Notes: generated by a model from the letters alone, not told the origin. Counted from the first letter of the stretch, positions 1-8,798 are shown. The stretch: 64,000 nucleotides of DNA from NORP240 sp038134485 (GCA_038134485.1 JAYPVG010000013.1:9282-73281), one strand, 5' to 3'. Made by a program: numbers and translations.

Positions 1-75
1 CGCCCCGTAAATTTGTCAAAAATTGTAATAAATCAGACTATTATCAACCGGCGAGTATACGGATAGCCAGTTAGT

Positions 76-84
76 GAGTATACT
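76..84 (+). promoter_or_regulatory. putative -10 element (GAGTATACT) before the first NHL gene
   Basis: A TATACT hexamer at 79-84 lies about 55 bases before the first propeller gene. The same hexamer, in the longer form GGCATATACT, occurs before the other two copies at 1431 and 2861. A second GAGTATAC copy lies at 53-60, giving a short direct repeat. The matching -35 region is poor, so a sigma-70 -10 box is likely but an activator site is possible. Confidence 0.35.
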
Positions 85-138
85 CCGCCTTGCATGACAA
101 ATCACAAGGCCCCGATGTGGGTTTTCGGAGGGTAAGAA

Positions 139-1332
139 ATGTTAAAAATCAAAATGTTAATCGGAGCCTCCCTGGTAGTCGCACTGGTCGCTCTGGGTAT
201 CGGGCAGTCACAGTTGCAGGAATCTGCAGTGGCCGCCAGCAACGATGTCCTGGCACCCCACTTCCAGGTAGATCCATTCTGGCCAAAACCACTGCCCAAT
301 CACTGGATTCAGGGCCGAACCATCGGCGTGGACGTGGATGATCGCGACCACATCTTTGTAGTTCACCGGGATCAGGAGTCCATGTTTGCGCTGCGCACCG
401 AGATCGGTCTGTACGCAGGAGTATCGGAATGCTGCACACCCGCACCGCCAATTCTGGAATTCGACCTCGAAGGTAACCTGGTGAACGCCTGGGGCGGTGC
501 GCAGGAAGGCGCTCCTTATGTATGGCCAGCTTCTAACCACGGTATAGAGGTAGCGGCGAACGGAGACGTCTGGATCGGCGGTAACGGAGGTGGTGACTCC
601 CACGTGTTGGTTTTCACCCGTGACGGCGAATACATTCGCACTGTTGGTGTTCCTGGCAACGACCGCGACAGCAACTCTACGACGCACTTTTCCCAGGTCG
701 CTGAAATCGCCATCGACGAATCCGCTGGCGAAGCGTATCTGGCGGACGGCTATCGAAATCGCCGAGTGGCAGTGGTCGACGTTGCCACTGGTGCTTTCAA
801 GCGGTACTGGGGTGCCTATGGAAATCGCCCGGATGACGATGCCGATGTCACTTATACACCCGGCGAGCCTGGCCCGCAGCAGTTCCGCGGTCCAGTTCAC
901 TGCGCAGAGCCTTCCAACGACGGCCTGATTTACGTGTGTGACAGGGGCGCCGACCGAATTCAGGTTTTCCGACCGGACGGCACCTACATCAGGGAAGTGA
1001 TCATTTCTCCGGCAACCCTTTCGCAGGGCTCGACCTGGGATATCGCTTTCTCTCCTGACGACGATCAGGAATTCATCTACCTGGCAGACGGCCAGAACTT
1101 CAAGATCTACATTATCGAACGCGAGTCGATGGAAGTTCTGTACACGTTTGGCGACGGCGGACGACAGCCAGGTCTGTTCTACGCCCCGCACAGTATTGCC
1201 ACCGATTCCGAAGGCAATATCTATACCACGGAAACTTACGAAGGAAAGCGAGTCCAGAAGTTCCTCTATCAAGGCCACAGACCAGTGTCTCAGCGTGATC
1301 GCGCTCCGACCTGGCCAGCTGAAGAACTGTAA
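139..1332 (+). CDS. exported NHL-repeat beta-propeller, PAL-like (copy 1)
   Basis: This 397-residue protein has a Sec signal peptide (about residues 1-33) followed by a six-bladed NHL-type propeller, so it should act in the periplasm. It belongs to the bacterial family related to the peptidyl-alpha-hydroxyglycine alpha-amidating lyase (PAL) half of eukaryotic PAM. Blades carry histidines in NHG (H134), VHC (H254) and PHS (H351); in true PAL three blade histidines bind zinc, and these are candidates for that triad. A vicinal Cys pair (98-99) may form a disulfide. GGAGGG sits just before the ATG, which fixes the start. It is the first of three tandem copies sharing near-identical central segments, and a perfect terminator follows. 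The family match is good; substrate and lyase activity are unknown. Confidence 0.88.
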   Translation: MLKIKMLIGASLVVALVALGIGQSQLQESAVAASNDVLAPHFQVDPFWPKPLPNHWIQGRTIGVDVDDRDHIFVVHRDQESMFALRTEIGLYAGVSECCTPAPPILEFDLEGNLVNAWGGAQEGAPYVWPASNHGIEVAANGDVWIGGNGGGDSHVLVFTRDGEYIRTVGVPGNDRDSNSTTHFSQVAEIAIDESAGEAYLADGYRNRRVAVVDVATGAFKRYWGAYGNRPDDDADVTYTPGEPGPQQFRGPVHCAEPSNDGLIYVCDRGADRIQVFRPDGTYIREVIISPATLSQGSTWDIAFSPDDDQEFIYLADGQNFKIYIIERESMEVLYTFGDGGRQPGLFYAPHSIATDSEGNIYTTETYEGKRVQKFLYQGHRPVSQRDRAPTWPAEEL

Positions 1333-1360
1333 GAGCTCAGCTTCCTAGCTGAAAGAATAA

Positions 1361-1395
1361 AAACCGCAGCGGGTTCGCCCGCTGCGGTTTTTTTA
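1361..1395 (+). terminator. rho-independent terminator after NHL copy 1
   Basis: A perfect 13-bp stem (1361-1373 with 1378-1390) closes a TTCG tetraloop and runs into a T tract. Copies 1 and 2 are therefore probably separate transcripts. Confidence 0.9.
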
Positions 1396-1430
1396 TTTTC
1401 CCGGGAAACCTTTAAAAGCAGACAACTCTC

Positions 1431-1440
1431 GGCATATACT
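1431..1440 (+). promoter_or_regulatory. GGCATATACT element before NHL copy 2
   Basis: This ten-base string is identical to the one at 2861-2870 before copy 3 and contains the TATACT seen before copy 1. A -10 box is the simplest reading; TTAAAA at 1412-1417 would be a weak -35 at 17-bp spacing. It lies about 78 bases before the ATG. Confidence 0.4.
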
Positions 1441-1517
1441 CATGCGCTGGCACACTAGAGATTACCCGGATGGCCATGTGCTGCATCGGCCGACCCGGGC
1501 GATTGGAGGAAACAACA

Positions 1518-2714
1518 ATGAAAAAGATCAAGCTGATTACCGGTCTTTCCCTTGCTCTGGCCGTCTTGGCCCTCGGAATGGGCCAGGAAAGATTGCAAAA
1601 CAAGACGGCCACAGCTGCCAATAACGACGTTCTGGCTCCGCATTTCGAGGTCGATCCGTTGTGGCCGAAGCCCCTTCCAAACCACTGGATTCAGGGTAAT
1701 ACTATCGGTGTCGACGTGGATGATCGCGACCATATCTTTATCGTTCACCGCAACACCGAATCGCAGTTTATGCGCATTCAGGAAATCGGCCTTTACTCCG
1801 GCGTTTCCGAGTGCTGTACCCCTGCGCCACCGATTCTGGAATTCGACATCAACGGTAATCTGATCAACGCCTGGGGTGGCCCGGTAGAAGGCGCCCCGTA
1901 TGTATGGCCAGAATCCAACCACGGTATCGAAGTAGCACCCAACGGTGACATCTGGATTGGCGGCAACGGTGGCCCTGACTCGCACGTGCTGGTCTTCAGT
2001 GGAAATGGCGACTATATCCGCACAATCGGTGTCCCGGGCCAGCCGGTAGACAGCAACAGTCCGAGTCACTACGGCCGCGTTGCCGAGATTGCTATCGACG
2101 AAGCTGCCGGCGAAGCTTACTTCGCTGATGGTTATGCGCATCGCAGGGTTGCGGTAGTCGATGTGGCTACCGGAGCTTTCAAGCGCTACTGGGGAGCCTA
2201 CGGAAACCGACCTGACGACGAAGCCGACGTTACCTACACTCCAGGCGAGCCAGGTCCAGCTCAATTCCGCGGTCCAGTGCACTGCGCCGAGCCCTCTAAC
2301 GACGGTCTGCTGTATGTGTGCGACCGCGGCGCCGACCGTATACAGGTGTTCCGAAAAGACGGTACCTATGTGCGCGAGGTCATCATTTCGCCCAATACGC
2401 TGGCCCAGGGTTCCACATGGGATATTGCTTTCTCACCGGATGCAGACCAGGAATTCATCTACCTGGCTGACGGCCAGAATTTCAAGATCTACATCATTGA
2501 TCGAGAATCGATGGAAGTGCTTTACACCTTTGGCGACGGGGGCCGTCAGCCCGGCCTGTTCTTCGCACCACACAGTATTGCTACCGACTCCGAGGGCAAT
2601 ATTTACACAACGGAAACCTACGAAGGAAAGCGCGTTCAGAAGTTCCTATATCAGGGTATGAGACCAGTAACCGTGCGTGACCGCGCGCCAACCTGGCCAG
2701 CCGAAGCACTGTAA
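1518..2714 (+). CDS. exported NHL-repeat beta-propeller, PAL-like (copy 2)
   Basis: This second tandem copy has 398 residues from the ATG at 1518, which has GGAGGA at 1505-1510. A longer in-frame start at 1470 would put 16 extra residues before the signal peptide and is unlikely. The architecture matches copy 1: Sec signal, a conserved HFEVDP-W-PKPLPN entry motif, then NHL blades with the same three histidines (near 135, 255 and 352) and the ECC cysteine pair. It is closer to copy 1 than copy 3 is, for instance sharing the YTPGEPGP loop. It has its own upstream element and terminator. Differences among the copies sit mainly in surface loops, which could mean different substrates or partners. 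Confidence 0.88.
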   Translation: MKKIKLITGLSLALAVLALGMGQERLQNKTATAANNDVLAPHFEVDPLWPKPLPNHWIQGNTIGVDVDDRDHIFIVHRNTESQFMRIQEIGLYSGVSECCTPAPPILEFDINGNLINAWGGPVEGAPYVWPESNHGIEVAPNGDIWIGGNGGPDSHVLVFSGNGDYIRTIGVPGQPVDSNSPSHYGRVAEIAIDEAAGEAYFADGYAHRRVAVVDVATGAFKRYWGAYGNRPDDEADVTYTPGEPGPAQFRGPVHCAEPSNDGLLYVCDRGADRIQVFRKDGTYVREVIISPNTLAQGSTWDIAFSPDADQEFIYLADGQNFKIYIIDRESMEVLYTFGDGGRQPGLFFAPHSIATDSEGNIYTTETYEGKRVQKFLYQGMRPVTVRDRAPTWPAEAL

Positions 2715-2730
2715 AATTATTGCTGCTGGT

Positions 2731-2767
2731 AAAAAAAGCCGCGTCGATGAATCGATGCGGCTTTTTT
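2731..2767 (+). terminator. rho-independent terminator after NHL copy 2
   Basis: An A-tract, a GCCGCGTCGAT / ATCGATGCGGC stem with one G-T wobble, and a T tract follow copy 2. Confidence 0.85.
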
Positions 2768-2860
2768 AATGGCCAATATCTCGAGCTGTGGCACCCGTTC
2801 TCGCCTCCTGCGCTTCGCCATGTGTAATTTTCCCCACGCCATTCCCATGGTCGTGTGAGA

Positions 2861-2870
2861 GGCATATACT
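2861..2870 (+). promoter_or_regulatory. GGCATATACT element before NHL copy 3
   Basis: Identical in ten bases to the element at 1431-1440 and placed about 44 bases before the copy 3 ATG. TTCCCA at 2842-2847 would be a weak -35 with a 17-bp spacer. Confidence 0.4.
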
Positions 2871-2913
2871 GCGATACACTGTACTTCAACAATAAACCAA
2901 TCAGGACAGTGCC

Positions 2914-4116
2914 ATGAAGCTTACCACCAAATTCTTCCTTGTCCCCGGAATCGCAGCGATATTGCTGCTGGGTCTGGGGCTTGGTCAGCAGCAACTCCAG
3001 CAAACCGCGGATGCCGCCAGCGGATCGCAGATGGTTCCCCACTTCGAAGTTGATCCTTTCTGGCCACAACCGCTACCCAACAAGTGGATCCTGGGGCGCA
3101 CCATTGGGGTCGCAGTGGACGAGCGCGACCATATTTACATCGTGCACCGCGATCAAAATAGTATGTTCATGAACCAGGAAATTGGATTGACACTGGGCCG
3201 TGCCGAATGCTGCAGTGCGGCCCCACCGATACTGGAATTCGATATCGACGGAAATCTCATTAATGCCTGGGGCGGGCAGTCCCCTGATGGCGAATATGTG
3301 TGGCCGGAATCCAATCATGGTATCGAGATTGCGCCGAACGGGGACATCTGGATCGGCGGCAACGGCGGCGGAGACTCCCACGTGCTGGTGTTCTCCCGTG
3401 ACGGCGATTACATTCGCACTGTCGGAACTCCGGGAGAGGATATCGACAGTAACAGCACGACCCATTACTCCCGGGTCGCTGAAATAGCAATCGATGCCAG
3501 CGCCGGGGAAGCCTATTTTGCCGACGGCTATGGTAACCGCAGGGTTGCTGTCGTTGATGTTGCGACCGGGGCATTCAAGCGCTACTGGGGAGCCTACGGA
3601 AACCGTCCCGACGATGACGCAGATAACACCTACATTCCCGGCGAACCGCTTCCACAGCAATTCCGTGGACCGGTACACTGCGCCGAACCGTCCAATGACG
3701 GGCTGGTTTACGTTTGTGACCGCGGTGCCGACAGAATTCAGGTATTCCGAACCGATGGAACTTTCGTTAAGGAGGGCCAGGTTAATCCAATGACCCTCGC
3801 CGGCACTACCTGGGATCTTACCTTTTCGCCCGATGAAGATCAGGAATTTCTTTACCTAGCTAACGGCGGTGATTTCAAAGTTCACATCCTTGATCGCGAG
3901 ACCCTCGAGGTCCTTTATTCGTTTGGTGAAGGCGGCAGACAGCCAGGCTTGTTCTTCGCACCCCACAGCATAGTGACCGACTCCGAAGGCAATATCTACA
4001 CAACGGAGACTTACGAGGGTAAGCGAGTGCAAAAGTTTGTCTATCAGGGTATGACTCAACTGGCGAACATTCGAGACGGCGTGCCCGCCTGGCCTGACAG
4101 TGCGTTCAATAACTGA
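2914..4116 (+). CDS. exported NHL-repeat beta-propeller, PAL-like (copy 3)
   Basis: The third tandem copy, 400 residues, keeps the Sec signal peptide, the HFEVDP entry motif, the three blade histidines and the TTETYEGKRVQKF C-terminal blade motif of the other two. It is the most diverged: it has a shorter loop after the second blade (MNQEIGLTLGRAE), an ECC pair changed within its surroundings, and YIPGEPLP in place of YTPGEPGP. AGGACA precedes the ATG at moderate spacing. The tandem arrangement with shared upstream elements shows a local triplication. The next functional neighbour on this strand, past a small gene and a divergent gene, is the copper monooxygenase at 5974, the counterpart expected if these act as a PAM-like pair (inference). 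Confidence 0.88.
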   Translation: MKLTTKFFLVPGIAAILLLGLGLGQQQLQQTADAASGSQMVPHFEVDPFWPQPLPNKWILGRTIGVAVDERDHIYIVHRDQNSMFMNQEIGLTLGRAECCSAAPPILEFDIDGNLINAWGGQSPDGEYVWPESNHGIEIAPNGDIWIGGNGGGDSHVLVFSRDGDYIRTVGTPGEDIDSNSTTHYSRVAEIAIDASAGEAYFADGYGNRRVAVVDVATGAFKRYWGAYGNRPDDDADNTYIPGEPLPQQFRGPVHCAEPSNDGLVYVCDRGADRIQVFRTDGTFVKEGQVNPMTLAGTTWDLTFSPDEDQEFLYLANGGDFKVHILDRETLEVLYSFGEGGRQPGLFFAPHSIVTDSEGNIYTTETYEGKRVQKFVYQGMTQLANIRDGVPAWPDSAFNN

Positions 4117-4137
4117 GTCCCGAGCCTAATTGCGTAT

Positions 4138-4165
4138 AAGGCCACCCTCAAGGTGGCCTTATTGT
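4138..4165 (+). terminator. hairpin terminator after NHL copy 3
   Basis: A perfect 9-bp stem AAGGCCACC / GGTGGCCTT (4138-4146 with 4152-4160) is followed by a weak T-rich stretch. Confidence 0.75.
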
Positions 4166-4254
4166 TGTAAAGTCGATAAGAAAAAGGTCACGACCTGAAG
4201 CTTAATGCGATAAACCAATGGAACCACCTCAAGCTGTAGCAACGGAGTAAGATT

Positions 4255-4806
4255 ATGAAACTTATCCTGTCTGTTTTTGCCCTATTCATGGCAATATTGA
4301 CACCAGTTTTCGCGGCAGAAGAAGTCTCGGTAAATTTTGTCTACGAGGGCACTGTCCGACCCGATTTCAGCAATATGTCCCGAGGGCCGCTCAGGGTGGG
4401 CGAATTTACCGACAGCCGCGGCGGCAACCCCAACCTTATTACCGACGGGGCTGGTGGTTTTGTCGCGGACAAGCCTCTGGCTGACATCGTCAGGGACGCG
4501 CTGGTTCAAGGTCTTACGAAAGGTAATGCTGCGCTTGTTGAATCCGGCGAAAACATGACACTGGTTGGGAATATTGTTTCTTCCGAGGCAGAACTGTTAG
4601 ACAGTAACGGCATTGAATCAATCCAACTTACCATCAGGACCCGCGTTCAATTGCAGGGCTCCGGCCGCACAATTTGGGAGACGGTATTGTTCGGTCGCGG
4701 AACAGCGCCTGCGGCAGGCGGAATCTTGGAAGCAATTTCAGGTGCGATGGACCGCACAATTCGGGGACTGGTCCAGGATGATTACTTCCTGATCGAAGTA
4801 CGGTAA
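4255..4806 (+). CDS. exported small protein, YajG-like
   Basis: A 183-residue product with a clean Sec signal peptide ending at VFAAE (no lipobox cysteine). The mature part reads as alternating beta strands with a helix at ADIVRDALVQGL, a layout recalling YajG and similar outer-membrane-associated proteins that start with a short loop followed by D-x-R-G. I do not recognise a precise family and give no function. GGAG lies 8 bases before the ATG. It stands alone between the propeller triplet and the convergent nuclease-like gene, with only 26 bases to the latter's stop codon. Confidence 0.7.
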   Translation: MKLILSVFALFMAILTPVFAAEEVSVNFVYEGTVRPDFSNMSRGPLRVGEFTDSRGGNPNLITDGAGGFVADKPLADIVRDALVQGLTKGNAALVESGENMTLVGNIVSSEAELLDSNGIESIQLTIRTRVQLQGSGRTIWETVLFGRGTAPAAGGILEAISGAMDRTIRGLVQDDYFLIEVR

Positions 4807-4832
4807 TTCAGCCTTTCTTCCCAATAAGGAAC

Positions 4833-5630
4833 TCAACGGGGAAAGCATCCCAGGCTTTCCCTAAGGTCCCCTGCCGGTAACTGGGGCAATTCGGGGAACA
4901 GATCCAGGCCGGACAGCCGCTCTACCTCGCCAAGGGACGCAATACGATCACAGTGATGAACATGAAAAGGCAGATCCTGGGGAAAAAGAAATGACCCCAC
5001 CTGCCCCTCTGCATCGACAATCACCTTGAAAAATCCTGTCGGCACCAGATAAGGAGTGCTCTCGAGTGCACCTGACTCTGCGGCCACGAGTTCCTCGGCA
5101 TATATCGGTCCAGTTATCACATATAGCGAGTCGGTCCGATTGGCGAGATTTCTTACGGCCCATTCCAGCCCGTACCAGGATCCGCGGTTCAACTCGCTGT
5201 TTCGGGGTACCATATTGGTCAGATAATTGATCTCGGACCAGAAAGGCGTACCCGCGAAGCTAACCAGGGGTGCAAAAGAACTCAGGCCAATCTGACGGCC
5301 CTCAGGCGACACTTCAAAATCCTCTGGACGCAAGGTATCGGAGACGAAGGGGTCGCGCAGCGGAACACGCGATAGATTGGTCGCCACGCCGATTGAGCCC
5401 GGGGTTACAATGTAGGCGACCCAGTCAGCTATTTTGTTTTCAGTATTGAAAGACAATGTATAGAGCGCGCGAGCAATTATTTCATTGCCAGCGGACGCTC
5501 CCGAGGGACATCCGCCGAGGCAATGGGCGAAGCGAACGGTCTCTGCCTGCAGAGCCCCGCTGCCGAGTATACAAACTGCGGCAGTTAGCAGATTGCAAAA
5601 GGACCTGGCGTGTCTTGTGTCGAATTTCAT
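4833..5630 (-). CDS. exported DNA/RNA non-specific endonuclease-fold protein lacking the DRGH motif
   Basis: A 265-residue protein with a signal peptide (about 1-29). The C-terminal two thirds match the Serratia-type NUC1 nuclease family: INYLTNMVPRNSELNRGSW (134-152) and the following LE are the metal-binding Asn and Glu region. In active members a DRGH motif lies just before an APL segment and supplies the general-base histidine. Here the aligned residues are GLSS (115-118) before APL (120-122), so the catalytic histidine is missing. The protein may be a nucleic-acid binder or use altered chemistry. The chosen ATG at 5630 begins the signal peptide; a TTG 13 codons upstream is less likely. 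It is convergent with the gene at 4255 and divergent from the copper monooxygenase. Confidence 0.75.
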   Translation of the reverse strand: MKFDTRHARSFCNLLTAAVCILGSGALQAETVRFAHCLGGCPSGASAGNEIIARALYTLSFNTENKIADWVAYIVTPGSIGVATNLSRVPLRDPFVSDTLRPEDFEVSPEGRQIGLSSFAPLVSFAGTPFWSEINYLTNMVPRNSELNRGSWYGLEWAVRNLANRTDSLYVITGPIYAEELVAAESGALESTPYLVPTGFFKVIVDAEGQVGSFLFPQDLPFHVHHCDRIASLGEVERLSGLDLFPELPQLPAGDLRESLGCFPR

Positions 5631-5973
5631 CGTAGTGCTCTGCTTAACGCGGCCGCCTGTTCTGGTCAAACCGGAATTTCATTGCAATCTTTACACTGCA
5701 AAGCTAACCCGCAAGAATTTGACCAGTGATTCAAACGGGCCTTAGGCTATATCAGCATCCCGAGGTTTTCAATTGCCAAAAATAACTGCCAATATCCCAT
5801 ATTTATGACGGGTCATCATTCCTCTCGCTTCTGAAGGGACACAAAACTACTATCTGAAAGTTAAAATTACCGATCTTTGCAAGATTCAGGAAGCATTGCT
5901 TTCTATCTGCTTTTATCATACGCGCGTTTTGAAAGCCGCAATGTTTATTGCCTACAACTGAGGTCAGCTTCCT
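5631..5973. other. divergent intergenic region
   Basis: This 343-bp AT-rich gap lies between two divergent genes and must hold both promoters. I see no convincing -35/-10 pair, small gene or repeat in it. Confidence 0.5.
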
Positions 5974-7719
5974 ATGCTCAACTTCCGTGTTTTTATCCAG
6001 TTTCTGTTTGCAGTTCTGCTTGCCGGCGGTGCAAGTTCCACCGCCATTGCCCAGCGAATTAGCGATTTTTCGCTTATCGACCATCAGGGCAAGTTTCATC
6101 AGGTCAGCCGCTATGCGGACCACGATGCGATGGTGCTATTCATTTACGATAGCAACAGCGAAGTGGTGCAGGATGCGCTGCGCGATCTCAACCGCGAAAT
6201 CGAAAGATTTAGCGATCAGAATGTCGCCTTCTTTATGCTTGAATCCTCCGGGCTTGCCGACAAAGTAAGAATCTCCGCGGCGGCGGAAGCCGACGAACTT
6301 ACGATTCCGGTGCTGATCGATGATACCCAGACCGTGTCCGAACTGCTGGGCGTCACCCGCGCGGCTCAGGTTGTAGTCATTGATCCGGCCGCCCGAGCAG
6401 TGATTTACAATGGCTCACTGAATGACCGGTTCACGGCGGGAAGCGATCGGCGTCGCGCCCGCAATCATTACCTCAGGGAAGTTCTGGAATCAGTGGTAGA
6501 GGGTGGTGAAGTAACCGTGGCAGGGCAACCCAGCAGCGGTGAGGCCGTTGCCTTCAATTCCCGTGATCAGCATTCGGCATCGGGGCTCGACTACGCGGCC
6601 GACATCGTGCCTATCGTTGAGCGCCGCTGTGTTTCCTGCCACCAGGACGGCGGTATTGCGCCGTTCGCCATGAACAGCCACCAGATGTTACAAGGGTGGT
6701 CGCCCATGATCAGAGAGACTTTGCTCTCCAAGCGCATGCCTCCTGCACAAATTGATCCGGATTACGTGCATCTCTTCCAGGATCAAAGCTTGATCACGAC
6801 TGAAGAAACCCAGGCGCTCCTGCACTGGATTGATGCCGGATCACAAAACAACAGCGGCTTCGATCCGCTGGCGGAAATGATTCAACAAGCGCCTGAATGG
6901 GAATTATCAGAACGCTGGGGTGAGCCGGATATGTTAGTGCAGATCCCACCCCAGGAAATTCCCGCTACCGGTGTGGTGGACTACCGCAATATCGTGTTAC
7001 CACTCAACAACGAAGAAGAGCTCTGGGTCAAAGGTGTCGAGTTCAAGCCCGGCGACCGTCAGGTTCTTCACCATATCATCGCCTTTACGTTTGGCGGCAA
7101 TGGCATTAATCAGTTTGAAATACTGAATCAGGGAATTGGTATGGGCGCCTACGCTCCCGGCAATGCACCAAATACATTTCCCGACAATACCGGATATCCC
7201 CTGCGCGCAGGGGGCGGACTGTTGTTACAAATGCACTACACCACGTCCGGTAAGGAAACTGTCGACGCCTCGGAGATAGCGATATATCTGCATGATGAAA
7301 AGCCCGAGAAGACTGTGTACGGTGGGTCCGCTTCCGATCTGAACATCGCCATTCCACCTCATGCCAAGCGTCACCAGATGACGGCTTCTAAAGTATTCGA
7401 GGAAGATATCTACTTGAGCATGCTTGGACCTCACATGCACTATCGAGGCTATGATGCGGACTTTACGCTGGTTTATCCGGACGGAACGAGAGAACAGGTT
7501 CTGAATGTACCCAACTACCAGTTCAACTGGCAAACCACCTATGACTTCAAGGAACCCATGTTTGTCCCGGCAGGAACCGAAATCGTATTCAATGCGACAT
7601 TCGACAATTCAGAGACAAATCCGTTCAATCCCGATCCGACGGTTGAGCTTAACTTTGGTGAGCAAACCTGGCAGGAGATGTTCTTCGGCTTTTATCAGTA
7701 CTACGAAGCGGATAAGTAG
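5974..7719 (+). CDS. redoxin-haem c-copper type II monooxygenase fusion (PHM/DBM-like)
   Basis: A 581-residue exported protein (signal peptide 1-26) with three parts. Residues 30-185 form a thioredoxin-fold/AhpC-like domain without a CxxC pair. CVSCH at 219-223 is a single haem c site. The C-terminal half is a copper type II ascorbate-dependent monooxygenase core like PHM and dopamine beta-monooxygenase: HH 366-367 and H421 fit the CuH ligands, H487-x-H489 and M569 (in QEMFF) fit the CuM ligands. All six are present, so catalysis is plausible. In known relatives the enzyme hydroxylates a C-H bond using O2 and electrons; here the haem could deliver them (inference). Two relatives lie at 59-64 kb. 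The PAL-like propellers are adjacent. A strong bidirectional terminator follows. Confidence 0.85.
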   Translation: MLNFRVFIQFLFAVLLAGGASSTAIAQRISDFSLIDHQGKFHQVSRYADHDAMVLFIYDSNSEVVQDALRDLNREIERFSDQNVAFFMLESSGLADKVRISAAAEADELTIPVLIDDTQTVSELLGVTRAAQVVVIDPAARAVIYNGSLNDRFTAGSDRRRARNHYLREVLESVVEGGEVTVAGQPSSGEAVAFNSRDQHSASGLDYAADIVPIVERRCVSCHQDGGIAPFAMNSHQMLQGWSPMIRETLLSKRMPPAQIDPDYVHLFQDQSLITTEETQALLHWIDAGSQNNSGFDPLAEMIQQAPEWELSERWGEPDMLVQIPPQEIPATGVVDYRNIVLPLNNEEELWVKGVEFKPGDRQVLHHIIAFTFGGNGINQFEILNQGIGMGAYAPGNAPNTFPDNTGYPLRAGGGLLLQMHYTTSGKETVDASEIAIYLHDEKPEKTVYGGSASDLNIAIPPHAKRHQMTASKVFEEDIYLSMLGPHMHYRGYDADFTLVYPDGTREQVLNVPNYQFNWQTTYDFKEPMFVPAGTEIVFNATFDNSETNPFNPDPTVELNFGEQTWQEMFFGFYQYYEADK

Positions 7720-7740
7720 AGGCTGATCTTGACCGACATG

Positions 7741-7767
7741 AAAAGCCCGGGCTCAGCCCGGGCTTTT
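7741..7767. terminator. bidirectional terminator between convergent genes
   Basis: A perfect 12-bp stem AAAAGCCCGGGC / GCCCGGGCTTTT with a 3-base loop separates the copper monooxygenase from the convergent FGE-like gene, with T runs in both directions. Confidence 0.9.
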
Positions 7768-7814
7768 CATTTTCAAGAAATTCCCAGGAATTGATCAATT
7801 GTCCGGGCTGGACG

Positions 7815-8798
7815 TCAGGGCAAGGCAAGAACCAATCGGAATCCGATGCTATCATTACGCACCCCCGGATCCACTCCTCCCCGAACAGCTGCGCGGATAT
7901 TGGCGGCGCTATCCGCATAAGATCCTCCTCGCATGACCCACAGTGCATCGCCAGAAAGGTTATCGCGATCATCATCGGAGGTATAGGGATAAGGTTGAAG
8001 CGGGCTGCGAGTCAGCTCCCACACATTGCCGCTCATGTCCAAAAGATCATATTGGCACTCCGGGCAGGCATAGCTCCCAACGGGTTGTGTCGATGAAGAT
8101 GCGAAATTGGCACGTCCCTGCGCTGGCTGATTGCCCCAGGGATAAATCAACCCATCCCGGCCTCGCGCTGCTTTCTCCCACTGGGCTTCAGTAGGCAAAC
8201 TGATTTGCCATCCGGAATCGAGTAGCTCTGCAAGCATTTGAGGAGTCGAATCGCTTTGCATTAGACGATTCTGTAGCCAGCGCGCGTAAGCCAGAGCATC
8301 GGTCCAGGTCACATAGGCGACAGGATGAGTTGGCCCGGCAGCGAGAGTTTCCGAAGCAACCGCCCGCCCCGTGTCATTAACGAACTCCTGATACTGGGCG
8401 ACGGTGACCTCGTATCGACCAATGTAAAATTCCGGCAGGTCGACGGTTCCCTGCCTTGCGAACTGTGACCAGCGCTCGTTCTCGTACGCCTGGCGATCAA
8501 TGGCAGGATCGGATCCCATCAGAAATTCACCCGTGGAAATGACCACGAACCCCAGTAGCGGCTCGTCAGGCAATTGCCAGAAAATATCGCTAAACCCGGT
8601 TAGATTTTCATAGGAGCTGACAATTGCAGAATTTTCCCGTTGCAACGCCTTGCGACCCTGCACACCCATCCAAAATGCCACGAACACTATCAGGACTGTC
8701 AGGATAATAAAGCCGACACTGCCGCTTCTGTATTCGTTAATCCTCGCTGGCGGGTCGATTGCTGACCCGGCTTGAGGATCACCCGGATTCGAAGTCAT
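7815..8798 (-). CDS. membrane-anchored formylglycine-generating-enzyme-like (SUMF1) protein
   Basis: A 327-residue protein with one N-terminal transmembrane segment (about 28-46, after SGSVG) and a SUMF1/FGE-sulfatase fold: GEFLMGSDP, YEVTVAQYQEF, PVAYVTWTDALAYARWL, LPTEAQWEKAARG, DMSGNVWELT, WVMRGGSY and IGFRL are in the usual order. True FGE oxidises a sulfatase cysteine; many bacterial relatives instead serve in nonhaem or ergothioneine-type chemistry or as structural modules, so the reaction is not assigned. Only one CxxC (CPEC) is seen. Its ATG overlaps the stop of the upstream RnfD-like gene as ATGA, which points to translational coupling and a shared membrane complex. No sulfatase is in the window. 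Confidence 0.85.
   Translation of the reverse strand: MTSNPGDPQAGSAIDPPARINEYRSGSVGFIILTVLIVFVAFWMGVQGRKALQRENSAIVSSYENLTGFSDIFWQLPDEPLLGFVVISTGEFLMGSDPAIDRQAYENERWSQFARQGTVDLPEFYIGRYEVTVAQYQEFVNDTGRAVASETLAAGPTHPVAYVTWTDALAYARWLQNRLMQSDSTPQMLAELLDSGWQISLPTEAQWEKAARGRDGLIYPWGNQPAQGRANFASSSTQPVGSYACPECQYDLLDMSGNVWELTRSPLQPYPYTSDDDRDNLSGDALWVMRGGSYADSAANIRAAVRGGVDPGVRNDSIGFRLVLALP

Noticed and set aside
208..1278. A long open frame on the minus strand (356 codons) opposite the first propeller gene
   Set aside because: It is a shadow of the GC-rich codon pattern; the same shadow appears opposite copies 2 and 3, the plus-strand genes have signals, ribosome sites and terminators, and the antisense product resembles no family.
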